64,000 nt of DNA from NCBI GenBank assembly GCA_020726505.1, contig JAHLEZ010000004.1, positions 2,914,001 to 2,978,000 on the forward strand, in the 5' to 3' direction. The notes beneath the pieces were generated by a model. That model was not told the DNA's origin, did not search any database, and saw nothing but the letters and a program-made list of their open reading frames with translations. The translations under genes were made by a program, and so were the position numbers. This stretch comes from Leptodontidium sp. MPI-SDFR-AT-0119. Lineage: Eukaryota > Ascomycota > Leotiomycetes > Helotiales > Leptodontidiaceae. Below, one piece after another: positions 19,401 through 30,075 of the stretch; the stretch's first letter is position 1, and the number at the start of each line of letters is the position of its first letter.

Positions 19401-22400
19401 ATGGGACTCGATGACGACTCGATTTATAGATTTGCATGTGGTCCTGATCTCATCGATCCAAGTGTAGCAGAGCTGGCCCAACTGTGCTTCGAGTACGAAG
19501 AAATCGTTCCCAAGGAATGTTTCTTCCGGAAGTTTCGGGTAGCTTTGATAGGGTGCGGCGTCAAGACATCTATCGATGAAGCGGTGGTGCGCCATCGAGT
19601 CCAAAGCTATGCTAGTGGCGACTACCCTCCCACTGAAGTAAAGAAAAGAGCCATCTTGCTCCTGAATTCCTCCTGCAGATGGTCAAATTCTTCAGACAGC
19701 CATGAAAATTCGGAAGTTCGTTGCCTCCCTTGGCTTCCAACCACTGATATACATGGGGCGGAATCATTCAAGACGTCATCGCAATGCCGGGGGCTGAAGG
19801 ACCGACTGCTTGTGGGGTCTCTAATGCCAATCCTGGGCGCTACTTTGACCGAAGAGTGGCAGGCCAGACTCGGGTGGCACAGCATTATCCCTTCGTCAGT
19901 GTTACTTCCACAACTGACATACGGTATCTCAAAGCTGGATCGACGAGTTGTTGACGCAGTTCTCTCGTACATCGATAAGAATAATCTCATTGATTGTTTA
20001 TCAGTGGAATTGAAGAGCCTTCAATGCATTGTCGTCCGAAGCGACTTCTTTGTTGAACCCTCGCAGGCCTTTCGCCCGGCTCGTCTTCGATCTCAGGGAT
20101 GTAATCGTCTCCAGCCATATCTAGCTAACGTTGATGATAGCTTCTGGCGTGAGCATGAGAAGTTATTGATCCACCTCGGTGTCCGCGAGGAACCACAGCC
20201 GGCTGATTTGATGAAGCTGCAGGAAGTCTTGGAAGCTAAGGGTGAGCTAGACGAGCACGATGTTGGAGTTTGCATCGAGATTCTCAAACTGGCATCCTCA
20301 TTCCCAAGAGATTCTCTTCATGGGTTAAAGATCCTTGGAGCTTCTGGGAAGTTTTATGGGATCGGAGAAATCTATTACAACGACCTTGGAGGCCTACGAT
20401 CTAAACAAGATGTTATATTAACCCACCCAGACATCCCTGTTACTACCATCAAGCGCCTCAAGATTGACAATCTCAGTGCCCGAAGATTGAAAGGGATTCT
20501 CGAGATTGATGACGACGATGACGACGAGTTTGACCAGCAGGAGAATGCAATAACTAGGATATCTGACACGCTAGAAAGATACCCGATCGAAACAACTTTT
20601 AGAGAGTATCTTGCAAATGCTGATGATACTGATGGTGCTTCAAAGATCAGCTGGGTACTCGATGATAGACGTCATCCGACTCGAACGTTGATCACACCAC
20701 AAATGAAGGAACTTCAAGGGCCTTCCCTTCTGTCTTTCAATGACGGAGGTAGGTCCTACTATGCGTACAGACCCAGATTCCCAGCTAACAACCTCTCTTT
20801 CTAGTTTTCAGTGACAAAGACTTCGATGGCTTCAAGAATGTTGGTGAGGGCAGCAAAATGCAAGAGAAGGGAAGCATTGGTCAATTTGGACGAGGCTCCC
20901 AGACTATGTTTCACTTCACGGACTACCCAATGATTTTATCTGGGGAATTTTTACTTATCCTCGAGTTTGTATCCATCTCAAAACAGGTTTCTACCAGAAT
21001 GCTAATCGCTGTTCTCTAGTCCTCAACAAGAGGTGCTCCCATTGAACCCATCTAAGGGAAGACGCAAGCCAGGCATGAAACTTAAGCTCTCCAGAGTCCG
21101 AGAAGCTTGTCCCGATCAGCTGGTTCCATTCATTGGGTCCTTTGGTTATGCACTCGAGCTCGATCACTTTCCTGGAACGATATTCCGATTTCCGCTTGTG
21201 ACGCTGTCGTCAAAGGGATCGTTACGGACAAGCAAGAGAGAGCTGAATTCCAATGAGATCTGCAGACTCATGAATACGTACTTCGACGAGGCGCGGTCGT
21301 CTCTTCTATTTTTGCGACGTATTAAGTCTATCGAATTCAGTGTCTACGGAAAGCCGCACTCAGGATGGTCGATCCATGGTGATGGTCCTTTGCGGAGGCT
21401 ACGTGGTAGCGATTTGCCAATTTCGCAGGCTGTCGATTGTACCTTCATCAAGCACAAAGAGTTTGACAGCGAACCAACGACTGGGACAGACAGCTGGCAG
21501 GTTTGTATTCAGGATCTGTCTTCTAAAGTCGCATTGCTTCCAGCAACTTCTAAAAGAGCCGCAAAGAACGTTGAGTGTGGAATGGCGGCGCTGATTAACT
21601 CAGTTCTCAAGGGAGATGTCGGCGGCCTTCCTGTAACCACTATTGGGCCGCGGATGTTCAATACCCTCCCCCTTCCGATAGCCTCTGATCTTCCAGTTCA
21701 TGTCCATGCATCTTTCTCGTTGTCTGGGGATCGTAAAACGATCGCTCTCGAGGAGTATGGCACCACATCACCTGGGGCAGAGTCAAACCGGCACCTCCTG
21801 CAAGATGCTCTTCCGAAGCTATACCTCAGATTCCTCGGCAACCTTGTTCAACAAATTCACCAGGATGCTTTTATTTTCTGGCCACAGGATGACCCTCCCC
21901 TGAAGAGCTTTGGCCGCCAGGTGTTTGAAGGCTTCTGGAAGGAGCTGCCCAGTTGCTCCCTTCCAATTTTCCCAAAAGCACACTACCCAATTGACGCACA
22001 ACAAGAGGCTGTGGCGCTTGATGAAGCTGTATTCGACTTCTTGCCAAAGCAGCTATCAGAAAGAATTCTGCCACTTCTGGTGTCGCTTGGGGTTGACCTC
22101 GTCCGAGACATTCCGAAATCACTGGCTAAACTGCTCAATCCCAGTCCGAACTCGAAGCAGGTCGAGGCGCTAAGTGTCCGCCTGAGGCAAGTCGAAGGAC
22201 CAACTCTCAGAGACTTACTCAAGTCGAACAATTGCGGCCCCAAGCTCCTCGATGCTATGAAGGCGAATCCAAAGGTGTGGGGTGATATTTTCGATCTCCT
22301 CGCCCCGCCCAATCTTACAATTGACGAAGCCAAACATTTAGATGGCTGCCAAATCCTCCCGTTGGCGGACAAAACTCTGGGCACATTGAAGCTTCTTGAA

Positions 22401-24985
22401 CAGAACCAAGTTACCACTTACTACTTGGTATCGTACCAAGAGTTGCAGCTATTCAATTTTGCATCCGAAAAATTAGTTTTCCCACCTGCTGGCTCTCAGC
22501 TTGACGCTCTTCTCGCAAAGGGGAAATTCAACTTACAACGGCTCCAACTTTGTCACGTTGAAAAGCTGCTAAACTTGAGACCTGATATCCAGAATCCCAG
22601 TACAACCATCGATCAATGGCTCATAGACTTCTGGAAATACTGGAACACTTCCCGCGGTCACGACTTTGTATATCCCCAGATAGGCAGCTTCAATGCGAAG
22701 TTGTACAAAACAAATTGCGACGGTTTTGATGGGTACATCACGCCCAAAAAATTCGATTCACTCCCAGCAGTTGTAAGACCTGCGATTCCAGAACATAAAC
22801 AACTTTGCGAGCGGATCCCAGGTATATACCATGTCAACTCAACAATGATCCCAAAGTCCCTTTCGCAAGAAGAAAAGTCTCTGGATAACGTTTCATCATT
22901 CTGCAGATTCGTTCGAGCCTTGGTTACTCTTGGGCATCCCGCAGGTATTGGAGCATTCATCGGGAATCACCTTGATAAAACAAACGTGGAGGTAAGTTTT
23001 TAGTAACATTCTGTCAGTCTTGTTCTTTTTTCTCAACCCAACAGAACAGTAGCTGATTACATGCTACCTAGGTGCTACGAGGTCTCGTTGTAGATCATGT
23101 TTCTGTGTCATTCCAGGAAGTCTCAAGGCTAGCTAGTAACTTAAAGCTGCTTCCGCTATGGCCAAGCTTCGTCAAAACCCCAGCAGCTCAGTTGATCCCG
23201 GCGAGTACTGCTCTGTGGGCAACTTCTCCGTCTTTGATAATGCCTTGGATGAAGCATAGTAGTCAATTCATCGACCCTCAATTCCTCGCAACATCGCCTC
23301 GCAATGCTTCTTGCATCGCAATGCTCGGAGTACAGAAGGTCGCAGCCGATGTTCTGTTGAAAGACTACGTCTTGCCTATTCCGCCAAATGTCGGACATGG
23401 TTATTGGCCTCAATACAAATCACTCATCGACGCAATTGCAACTTCTCAGCTATTAAGATTCGATGTTTTGAGAAATGCGAAGTTTGCTGCTGATGGAAAT
23501 CAAATGTTAAAGAAAGTATCCGAGCTTTTCGATCACCAGAATAAGCTGTTCAAGGCTGCGTTCACACTTGAAGTCAGTACACGGTTCATCCACATAGAGC
23601 TCCAGTCCTATCGTATCCTGTGGTTGCGGTGTGGTCTGCAGCAGGATACCAATGGCTTTATCGTGCCGCGTCAGTACCGTGAATGTCTTCAGGTCATGGC
23701 TTCTCGTGCAAACCAAAGCAGGGTATCAGATCCCACCTACAGCACAGACGTTGTAGACGTTTTGGCCCCGATGACGACCACTAACCAACGTCTGGCGCAA
23801 TTCAGTCTTGGTGACTGGCAAGCTATTGCACAGCTGCAAGTGTTCCAGTCTAGGACCAATTTCAACGGCGAGTCCGAATATTGCCGAGGCAGTATGACAG
23901 AAGTTGCGAAGGGAAAGCCTATTCAATGCCTCTCCGAAATCATTTCACGGGGACATATTCCTGTTTGTTGGAGCCAAGTTCCCTTCGCAATACACGAACC
24001 GACGCCGGAGGCTTTCAGTAACATGGTTGGAGGTGGGAAGCCGCGGGTGGCCGTGGTCTGGAGACACTTGCAGACTCTGAAGGCCATGTCCCAACGTTTA
24101 AAGTCACACCAGGTTCAAGATTTCTTAGAAGACCTCAAAAAGACATACCAATATCTGCAAGATCGGGTGGATGAGAGCTTGGCAACATTCGATCTTGCGG
24201 ACAACGTCGTGTGGCTGAACATGAGCGAATGGAATCACCATAGTATCTTGATGGAGGATCTACAATCGTCCTGGCAAAGCATCGATCAGCTTGTCTTATC
24301 CAGCTCCGTCGATTCTGGTCCAATCAAGGCTGTCAGACCGGGATTGATGGTCTACGAGAAGCTGCTTCGAGCTTTGGGTTGCAAATCCATCACTTACCCA
24401 ACGATTACACAACCACCTGCACCAGAGGGCTACTCCATTGCCGCTTCCGCGCGCCAGCTCAGACAGGCAGGAAAGATGTTGGACATTACTTATCAGTCTC
24501 AGGGTAGAACAATCCAGGCACACAGATTCGTGCTCGCTGCTGTGTCAGACCACTGTGCCAGTCAATTTGGAGGGGGCTGGACAGTTCCTCCGACCATCGT
24601 GTTCGATGAAGTCACCGATCCCGATGCTTTCCTTTCATACCGCACACTCGAAGCCATGATTAACTACGCTTACGAAGAACCTATCAACTGGAAGGAAATG
24701 GAGGTGCTTGATACCGACGATGACACCAAGAAGGCCTCGAAGCTGGATATGCTTTTGAATCTGTGCAAAGGCGCCGATTACTGGATTATCCCGTCGCTGC
24801 TTTCTCAATCTGAAGCAAGATTGCTGGCGGCTGGACGACGATTCATCGATTTGGATAATGTCGTTGACGTCCGAGATCGTGCTGAGCTGTCTGGAGCTAA
24901 ACACTTCCACAAGTTGTGTGAAGAGTTCATTGACCAGAACCGCGATGCGGTTGAGAGAGCGCACTCGGAGGAGCGAGATGAATGA
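16465..24985 (+). CDS. Giant sacsin-like protein with two HSP90-type ATPase modules and a C-terminal BTB domain
   Basis: Seven exons: 16465-16608, 16661-17271, 17322-19010, 19058-20748, 20805-20964, 21020-22991 and 23072-24985; every join keeps frame, giving 2,726 residues. Module 1 starts at residue 1. It has the GHKL N-box RELLQNADDAGA (Glu35, Asn39), QGPALLSFNNAVF, and the glycine-rich GRFGRGFNSVYNWTD followed by LLILDPHQE. Module 2 starts near 1310. Its N-box is REYLANADD, followed by QGPSLLSFNDGVF, GQFGRGSQTMFHFTD and LLILDPQQE; the last motif appears only if a GTTTGT donor at 20965 is used. Near 2555-2660 is a BTB/POZ-like domain (LDITYQSQGRTIQAHRFVLAAVSDH). Animal sacsin is a chaperone-like protein with repeated modules and a J domain; BTB domains dimerise and recruit Cul3 ligases. 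A chaperone or ubiquitin-adaptor role is inferred. There is no signal peptide or membrane span. The leader is CT-rich. Confidence 0.9.
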
Positions 24986-25938
24986 TGACTTATGATGACA
25001 TGGACGGAGTTTTTATTTGGGAAATGGGGAGTTTGCGGCACCATATGTCCGCGGGATGCAGACTTATATTCTACTTTCACATCAGTTCGCGAGAGTGACA
25101 TTCTATTGAACTCCAAGCGCAGGGCAAGGCGCGGAGAGAGTTCACGACATCAAACGATATGAAGACGGCAATGCGGCTGTCATGCAAGAAATAAAAAGTC
25201 TTTCACCTTGTCTCTTTTCCCTCCATTTATTTTCGTTTGTTTTTATCTGTAGTCTTGAGATACCCCACCCCTCCCTTCCTCCCTTTCCTTCATACTTCCC
25301 AAATCCAAATTGATGTCATCTTCCCCATCAAAACTGTCCCATCTCAAGCATCTCAAGGATCTCGATTCCCAGGTCCCCATCACAAATCCATGCTTCCCAT
25401 CCTAGGCGCATCGACAATCCCTGAACGCTTCACACCCGTTATCCGGTTTTAGGGCATCAGCGACCCACAACCCCACGCATCTCAGACCTCCACTTCCGCT
25501 GTATCTCGAATTTCGCGAACGGCGCAACAGGATGAGATGACGTTGGCTATGTTTCGTGCTCCACCTTGTTGCTGCGGAGGAGAAGAATCAAGAAATGAGA
25601 GATGGGGAATTGAACTCCAGAAAGGTGAGGGTGGGTGATGGGGGGGCAGTTATAAATACTGTGTTTGCCCTGTTGGGGGCTTGGAGTAAGTAGGAAAATT
25701 CGCAGTCTTTATGACTGCTTTTGCTGCGTTACTTTTGGTATTGCTGATTTAGTGAAGTAGAAAGGAGAAGGTATGCAGATTCCATTATTTGATATTCTTT
25801 CCTCTCGTCCTTCCTGGACTCGTTTCTCCTGTTTCGTTTATCTTTCCAACAAACCCAAATGCAGAAGAGATCTAACAAATCCCACAGCCAGGCCAACTCC
25901 TACCTATCCATCCCAACTTCAATCAACGAACTCTCAAA
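24986..25938. other. Intergenic, 3' end of sacsin-BTB and upstream region of small gene
   Basis: 950 bases. I see no convincing gene; the frame at 25237-25452 is a pyrimidine-driven run of Pro/Phe/Ser. The final 150 bases are CT-rich and lead to the ATG at 25939. Confidence 0.5.
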
Positions 25939-26172
25939 ATGGCAACCCAAGAACAAACCCAACAGGCAACAGTCGAATCCCCCTACAACGAAGAACAAGA
26001 CCAACAAATCGTGGCACAAAATTCCGCCGCCGCTGCCGTCCAACAACCACAATACGGCGCCGAGAGCAGACAGTACATGCTACCACCTCGAGCGGAAGGG
26101 TACAGACCGGCTGCCATCCGCGAGTCGAGGATCAAGGACCGTCCGTACAAGCCTGTGGGGGTAGTAGTTTGA
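25939..26172 (+). CDS. Small unknown protein, 77 residues, Gln-rich
   Basis: The ATG lies in a strong fungal context (CTCAAAATGGC). The protein starts MATQEQTQQATVE, is rich in Gln, Ala and Tyr in the middle (AAAAVQQPQYGAE), and ends basic with a hydrophobic tip (RESRIKDRPYKPVGVVV). The codon pattern resembles that of the neighbouring genes. It has no signal peptide, membrane span or known domain. A further exon is possible, because a GTAAGT occurs at 26211, but the frame stops before it. A stress- or conidium-associated disordered protein would fit the composition; that is speculation. Confidence 0.5.
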   Translation: MATQEQTQQATVESPYNEEQDQQIVAQNSAAAAVQQPQYGAESRQYMLPPRAEGYRPAAIRESRIKDRPYKPVGVVV

Positions 26173-26704
26173 GTATTAAGATTGAGCTAGATCTAGAGGT
26201 TGAGGTTGAGGTAAGTTATTTCTTGTTTTGGGAGTGGGAGAGTGTGGATTGGTGAAGTTTTAGAGGGAAAATGGCTGACAAGATTTTGAAAGGTCGATCT
26301 GTATGCGCGGGTTAAGGGTGATGTGACGATAGGGTTGATGTGAGGGTTTACCATCATCCACGGCATTGAGATTTCTTTCTCGAGCTCGCCGGCTGATACT
26401 TGTGTATCTTATCTGGCTATCTCTGGCTTCGGTTTTGTGTGAATGTAACGACTATCAAGAAGAATACCAAAGCAAAAGGAGTTTCTGCTATTTTCATCCC
26501 GTACAAAGAACCCAAAAAACCACATCACCCCATCCGCCCACCTAGAACCTAAAGATGAGACTTAATTTCCTTCAGGTACCCGAATCTTCTCTGGCCTTCC
26601 TTCATATGCTCCCCCTTATCTCCATATCCATTCTCATCGGTTCCAATTGTTCCAGACTGAACTGATGTAGCACCTGCTCTTAACTCTGCAACTCGTAAGC
26701 CGAG
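26173..26704. other. Intergenic between convergent genes
   Basis: About 530 bases between the 3' ends of the small Gln-rich gene and the phosphotransferase-like gene. No gene is seen. Confidence 0.5.
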
Positions 26705-28307
26705 CTAAGCGGCCAACCCAGAAAACAATGCCTCATCATTTCTCAACTCGCCATTGACTATGGACGATGAATAAGGACGGCCTGGTCCTTTCAAAGCATT
26801 AGCAATGAATTCCTCCTTCGTCATCTTCCCACTATCCACCAGCGCCTTTTCCTTCTCCATCCTTTCCAAAGCTTCATCATACTTGTCCAACTCTTCCATT
26901 TTCAGCGTTGCGAATGCTTCGAGCACTTCCGTATTCTTAAATTCCCTCTCACGCTTCGCCCACTCACTAACCCCCACATGCTGGCGCAATTGCGCAAAAG
27001 GAAACCTACGATGGTCGTTAAAGCCGGATGAGAGAAGCATATGTAGCCACATAGCTCCGGAAGCTTGTGACCACTTGACGAGATTAGAGAGCTCTTTCTC
27101 TTCGTGCCCAGGCATCTTTCTTTCTTCTTCCTCTAAGATGCGTATGAAGATCTTTAGGTATTTAAAGTACCGGGCAGCAATCTTAGGCGGCTTATCGCCA
27201 TTGTAGTCCCATTCGCTATTGACAGGTCTGTCTTGGAGAAGCCACCACGGCGCCGAGCCAAATAGCTGGGCAGGCCCGATGTAGGACCACTCAAGGTCAA
27301 CAACTCCCACAATAGTAAGGTCTTCCTTACCTCGAACGATTAGGTTTGCTAGTCCGAGATCATCGCAAATCAGTTTGAACTTGCAATCGTTGTATTGAGC
27401 GTTAACCAAGTCAGGTACTATAGCTTTCAAGATTTTAAACGCTAAATACCTGGCTTTGGCATTATAAAAGCCAACGATCGAATTTGGTTGGTGGATAAGT
27501 TGCTTCCAGTCCTGCTCAATAACATACTGAAAATATTCAGTTGTGGTCGTAAAGCCTTGGCCGCGGTCACCTAGATATCACTTAGTAAACGCACTCGATT
27601 AAGGCATTAGGGAGAAGAAGCGAAGAGGGAAGAGGGAAGCTATATACCGTACCAAAGGTGTCAACTCCTCCATTTTGTAAGATACCATGTGCCTTGAATG
27701 TCAACGGGCGTTTCGGTGTTGATGCAGCTTCAGCTTTTTGCGACGGTAAGCTCCCGATCTGATTAAAATCGAGTTGAAAAAGCTGAAGCAGATAGATGGC
27801 CAACTGCCTATAAATGATTTCAAGATCATTATCACTAATATCCTCCTTTATAAGCCTTGTAGGCTCCTCGGCGTTAGGATCCCGGAGTAGGTCGCTCAAG
27901 CTCACACCATTGATAAAGTCCATCATAATAAATGGACCTAAACCGAGCAAGTTACTGGCCGCGGAACCCCACGCCCGGATTCTCGGGACCGGAATAGTAG
28001 TCTTGTCGTAAATAAGAGTTAAGGCCGTAACCTCCATAGCCACCTTCTCGTCGCTATAGTCGTCGCAAACATTGCCCACACGAGGGAAACGAACCATCCA
28101 AGCAGTATGATCGCTAAAGATCATCTTAACACCAGCGTTAAATGAGCCGTGGTAAAAGGTACCATCAAGTTGACAAGGAAGCTTGTTAGGGTGGAAAGTT
28201 GATACCCATGGGCAGAGACGGCCTAATCGATGGGCCTCATTCACCCTATCGACCCAAAGCTGGCCCTGCGCCTCGTGGATAAGGTCGATAAGTGCGTTGG
28301 TGTTCAT
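26705..28307 (-). CDS. Aminoglycoside phosphotransferase/choline kinase-fold protein
   Basis: Two exons, 28307-27653 and 27570-26705, with an 82-nt intron (GTACGG donor, TCTAG acceptor, in frame); 506 residues. The N-lobe has the nucleotide-binding sheet (YHGSFNAGVKMIF, AWMVRFPR), then EVTALTLIYDKTTIPVPRIRAWG and FIMMDFINGVSL, typical of fungal APH-family proteins. The catalytic loop reads ICDDLGLANLIV. The Asp (289) and Asn (294) of the family HxDxxxxN motif are kept, but the usual His is Cys287. The metal-binding Asp is in VVDLEWSYIGP (Asp310). A helical C-terminal extension is rich in Glu and Lys. These proteins often have unknown substrates. A 15-bp tandem repeat lies 14-80 bases upstream of the start. 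It may be an active kinase or an impaired one. Confidence 0.88.
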
Positions 28308-28314
28308 AATCCGA

Positions 28315-28386
28315 GAGAGTAATCTGGTTGAGAGTAATCTGGTTGAGAGTAATCTGGTTGAGAGTAATCTGGTTGAGAGTAATCTG
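28315..28386. repeat. 15-bp tandem repeat before the phosphotransferase-like gene
   Basis: The unit AATCTGGTTGAGAGT occurs four times perfectly at 28321-28380. A partial fifth copy (AATCTG) follows at 28381-28386, and GAGAGT precedes the array. It lies immediately upstream of the ATG at 28307 on the minus strand, so it is in the leader or core promoter. The unit is a multiple of three and has no stop in one minus-strand frame, where it reads repeated LNQIT. Confidence 0.95.
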
Positions 28387-29448
28387 TCTGGTCAAGAGCA
28401 GTCTGGCGAGGTCCCCTATTCCATGGCTTGAGCCTTTTGGTGCCTTGGGCATTACATGTTTGGTCATCCAAGGATCGAAGAAATTAACTCCCACAATCAA
28501 CAATCACAGCTAGCAGCCCTGCCTTGATTCAATTGCAAAGCCCAAGCTCTTGCGCCTCGCCCAGTGCGACATCAGTGGCGTGGCTAAAAGCAGCTGCGTG
28601 GCCCAAGGAGCATGCTACCACGTACCCTCCCCTTCCCCCTATCCACTCGTCAAGACCAGACCAGGATCGCAGCTATAAGTGCCATCCTCACCAAGATTGA
28701 AAGCGCCCCCCGATTACAACGCCATCATCCTAGCTCTCACATCAGTCTAGAATGATGTGAAAACAACGGGCGGCGGCATCAAGCCAAGCCATCTCTATCA
28801 GTCAAGAAATCAAAGGAGCTACCAAGAGTGGACGAGAAAACGGTCGCATGGATCGCCAGCTTCCTTACGAACAGATAAATACAGATCAGGGTAGACGGTC
28901 ACAGATCAATAGGGGGGGGAGCTTTACGAAGACGCGAATGAACCAGTGTGCGTTGGAGAGTACGCAACGGCAACTGGCATCCATCAGAAATGTGGTCAAT
29001 ACGAGGACTTTGTGGAAGGTGGAAGAAGGAGCTGGAGAAGGCATCATGACCAAAGCACACTACGTATGAACCCAGGGATCTGGTGATTTTATTTGACAAG
29101 GAGTCTGCAAAAGACAAGATAAAGTCTGTATACTGAGAACTCTCCCACGCCCGATAATAGTTTGATCGTCAAGCTACTTTCGCACGCGAACCAGATATGT
29201 GAAAGCCAGATGATCTCACTCCCCCCAAAACATGCATTATCCGATCTGCAAAGCAACTGATGGGGCAAAAGTTGACCACGATCACAGATCACAACCAAGG
29301 CCAGCAAATGGGCCCCCAGGGGTTGCATGCAGGCTCTCCAGTGTCCCATGTTTGGCCAGTGGCATCGTTCTTCTGTTATGATGGCCATTAGCATAGAACA
29401 GGTCCGAGGGGGCTTCAACTTCTGGGGAGATTGGGGTAGAGGTTGAGC
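28387..29448. other. Gene-free stretch
   Basis: Upstream region of the phosphotransferase-like gene and beyond. Open frames are short and mutually overlapping. A G-run (seven or more) near 28912-28919 is the only striking local feature. Confidence 0.5.
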
Positions 29449-29586
29449 ACGAACAGCGGCGTCTGCCTCCTTAGCTGCCTCCCCAGCTACCTTGTCTTCA
29501 GCGTCGCGTTTCTCTCGCTCCCTTTTCAAATCGAGACGCTTCTGAAGAGAGGAGTTGGCAGTAGCTGTCGGCGACGTATCTTATGC
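29449..29586 (-). pseudogene. Possible gene remnant with Lys/Glu/Ala-rich helix
   Basis: On the minus strand a short stretch reads as coherent protein: TANSSLQKRLDLKRERE, then KRDAEDKVAGEAAKEADAA and a Pro/Gln-rich end (QPLPQSPQKLKPP). A stop lies just upstream (about 29583) and no start or domain is visible. Downstream the frame stays open to 29089 but loses protein-like texture. It may be a leftover exon of a decayed gene or chance. Confidence 0.25.
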
Positions 29587-30075
29587 TGCAGTTGAGATTG
29601 ATGCTCGGGATTCTCGGCAGAGCAGATGAGCCCCGCGAGGGGTAGGAAGCTCTATTATCCTCCCTTCCAGACGACACTGGAACAATCTTTTATCATGTGC
29701 TTCTGTATTCTGTAATGAATATACCACAATATCAAGATAGAGATGTAGTGAACTAAAGGGTGAATACATAGTTTCTACTAACAGGTTTCCATGCATAAAT
29801 ACCAAACGAACCAAGGAAGGTTTTGGAACGCTTTTATGAGGCAACGTCATATTTCACTGTTGTTATTTATGTAGTAAAACTTGGATAGGGGTCCATCAAT
29901 ACCCGCCCCCTTTTTAGCCGAGGCTCACGTTGATTGATATCTCTGGCAAGTGTGATTGCAATTAATTTATTATCATTATCTACATAGTCTGTGCAACGAC
30001 TCCGAAACTCTCCAGTTCCCAGTGTTATCCAAAACCGTGAGCGCCAATACACAAAACAAAAATCCGAACTGAAGG
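29587..30075. other. Intergenic, no gene seen
   Basis: About 490 AT-rich bases downstream of the SNF2 gene's stop. It probably includes that gene's 3' untranslated region. No other gene is supported. Confidence 0.5.

Noticed and set aside
28315..28386. Possible CRISPR-like array
   Set aside because: The units are 15 bp, directly abutting and without spacers, in a fungal nuclear sequence. It is a simple tandem repeat.
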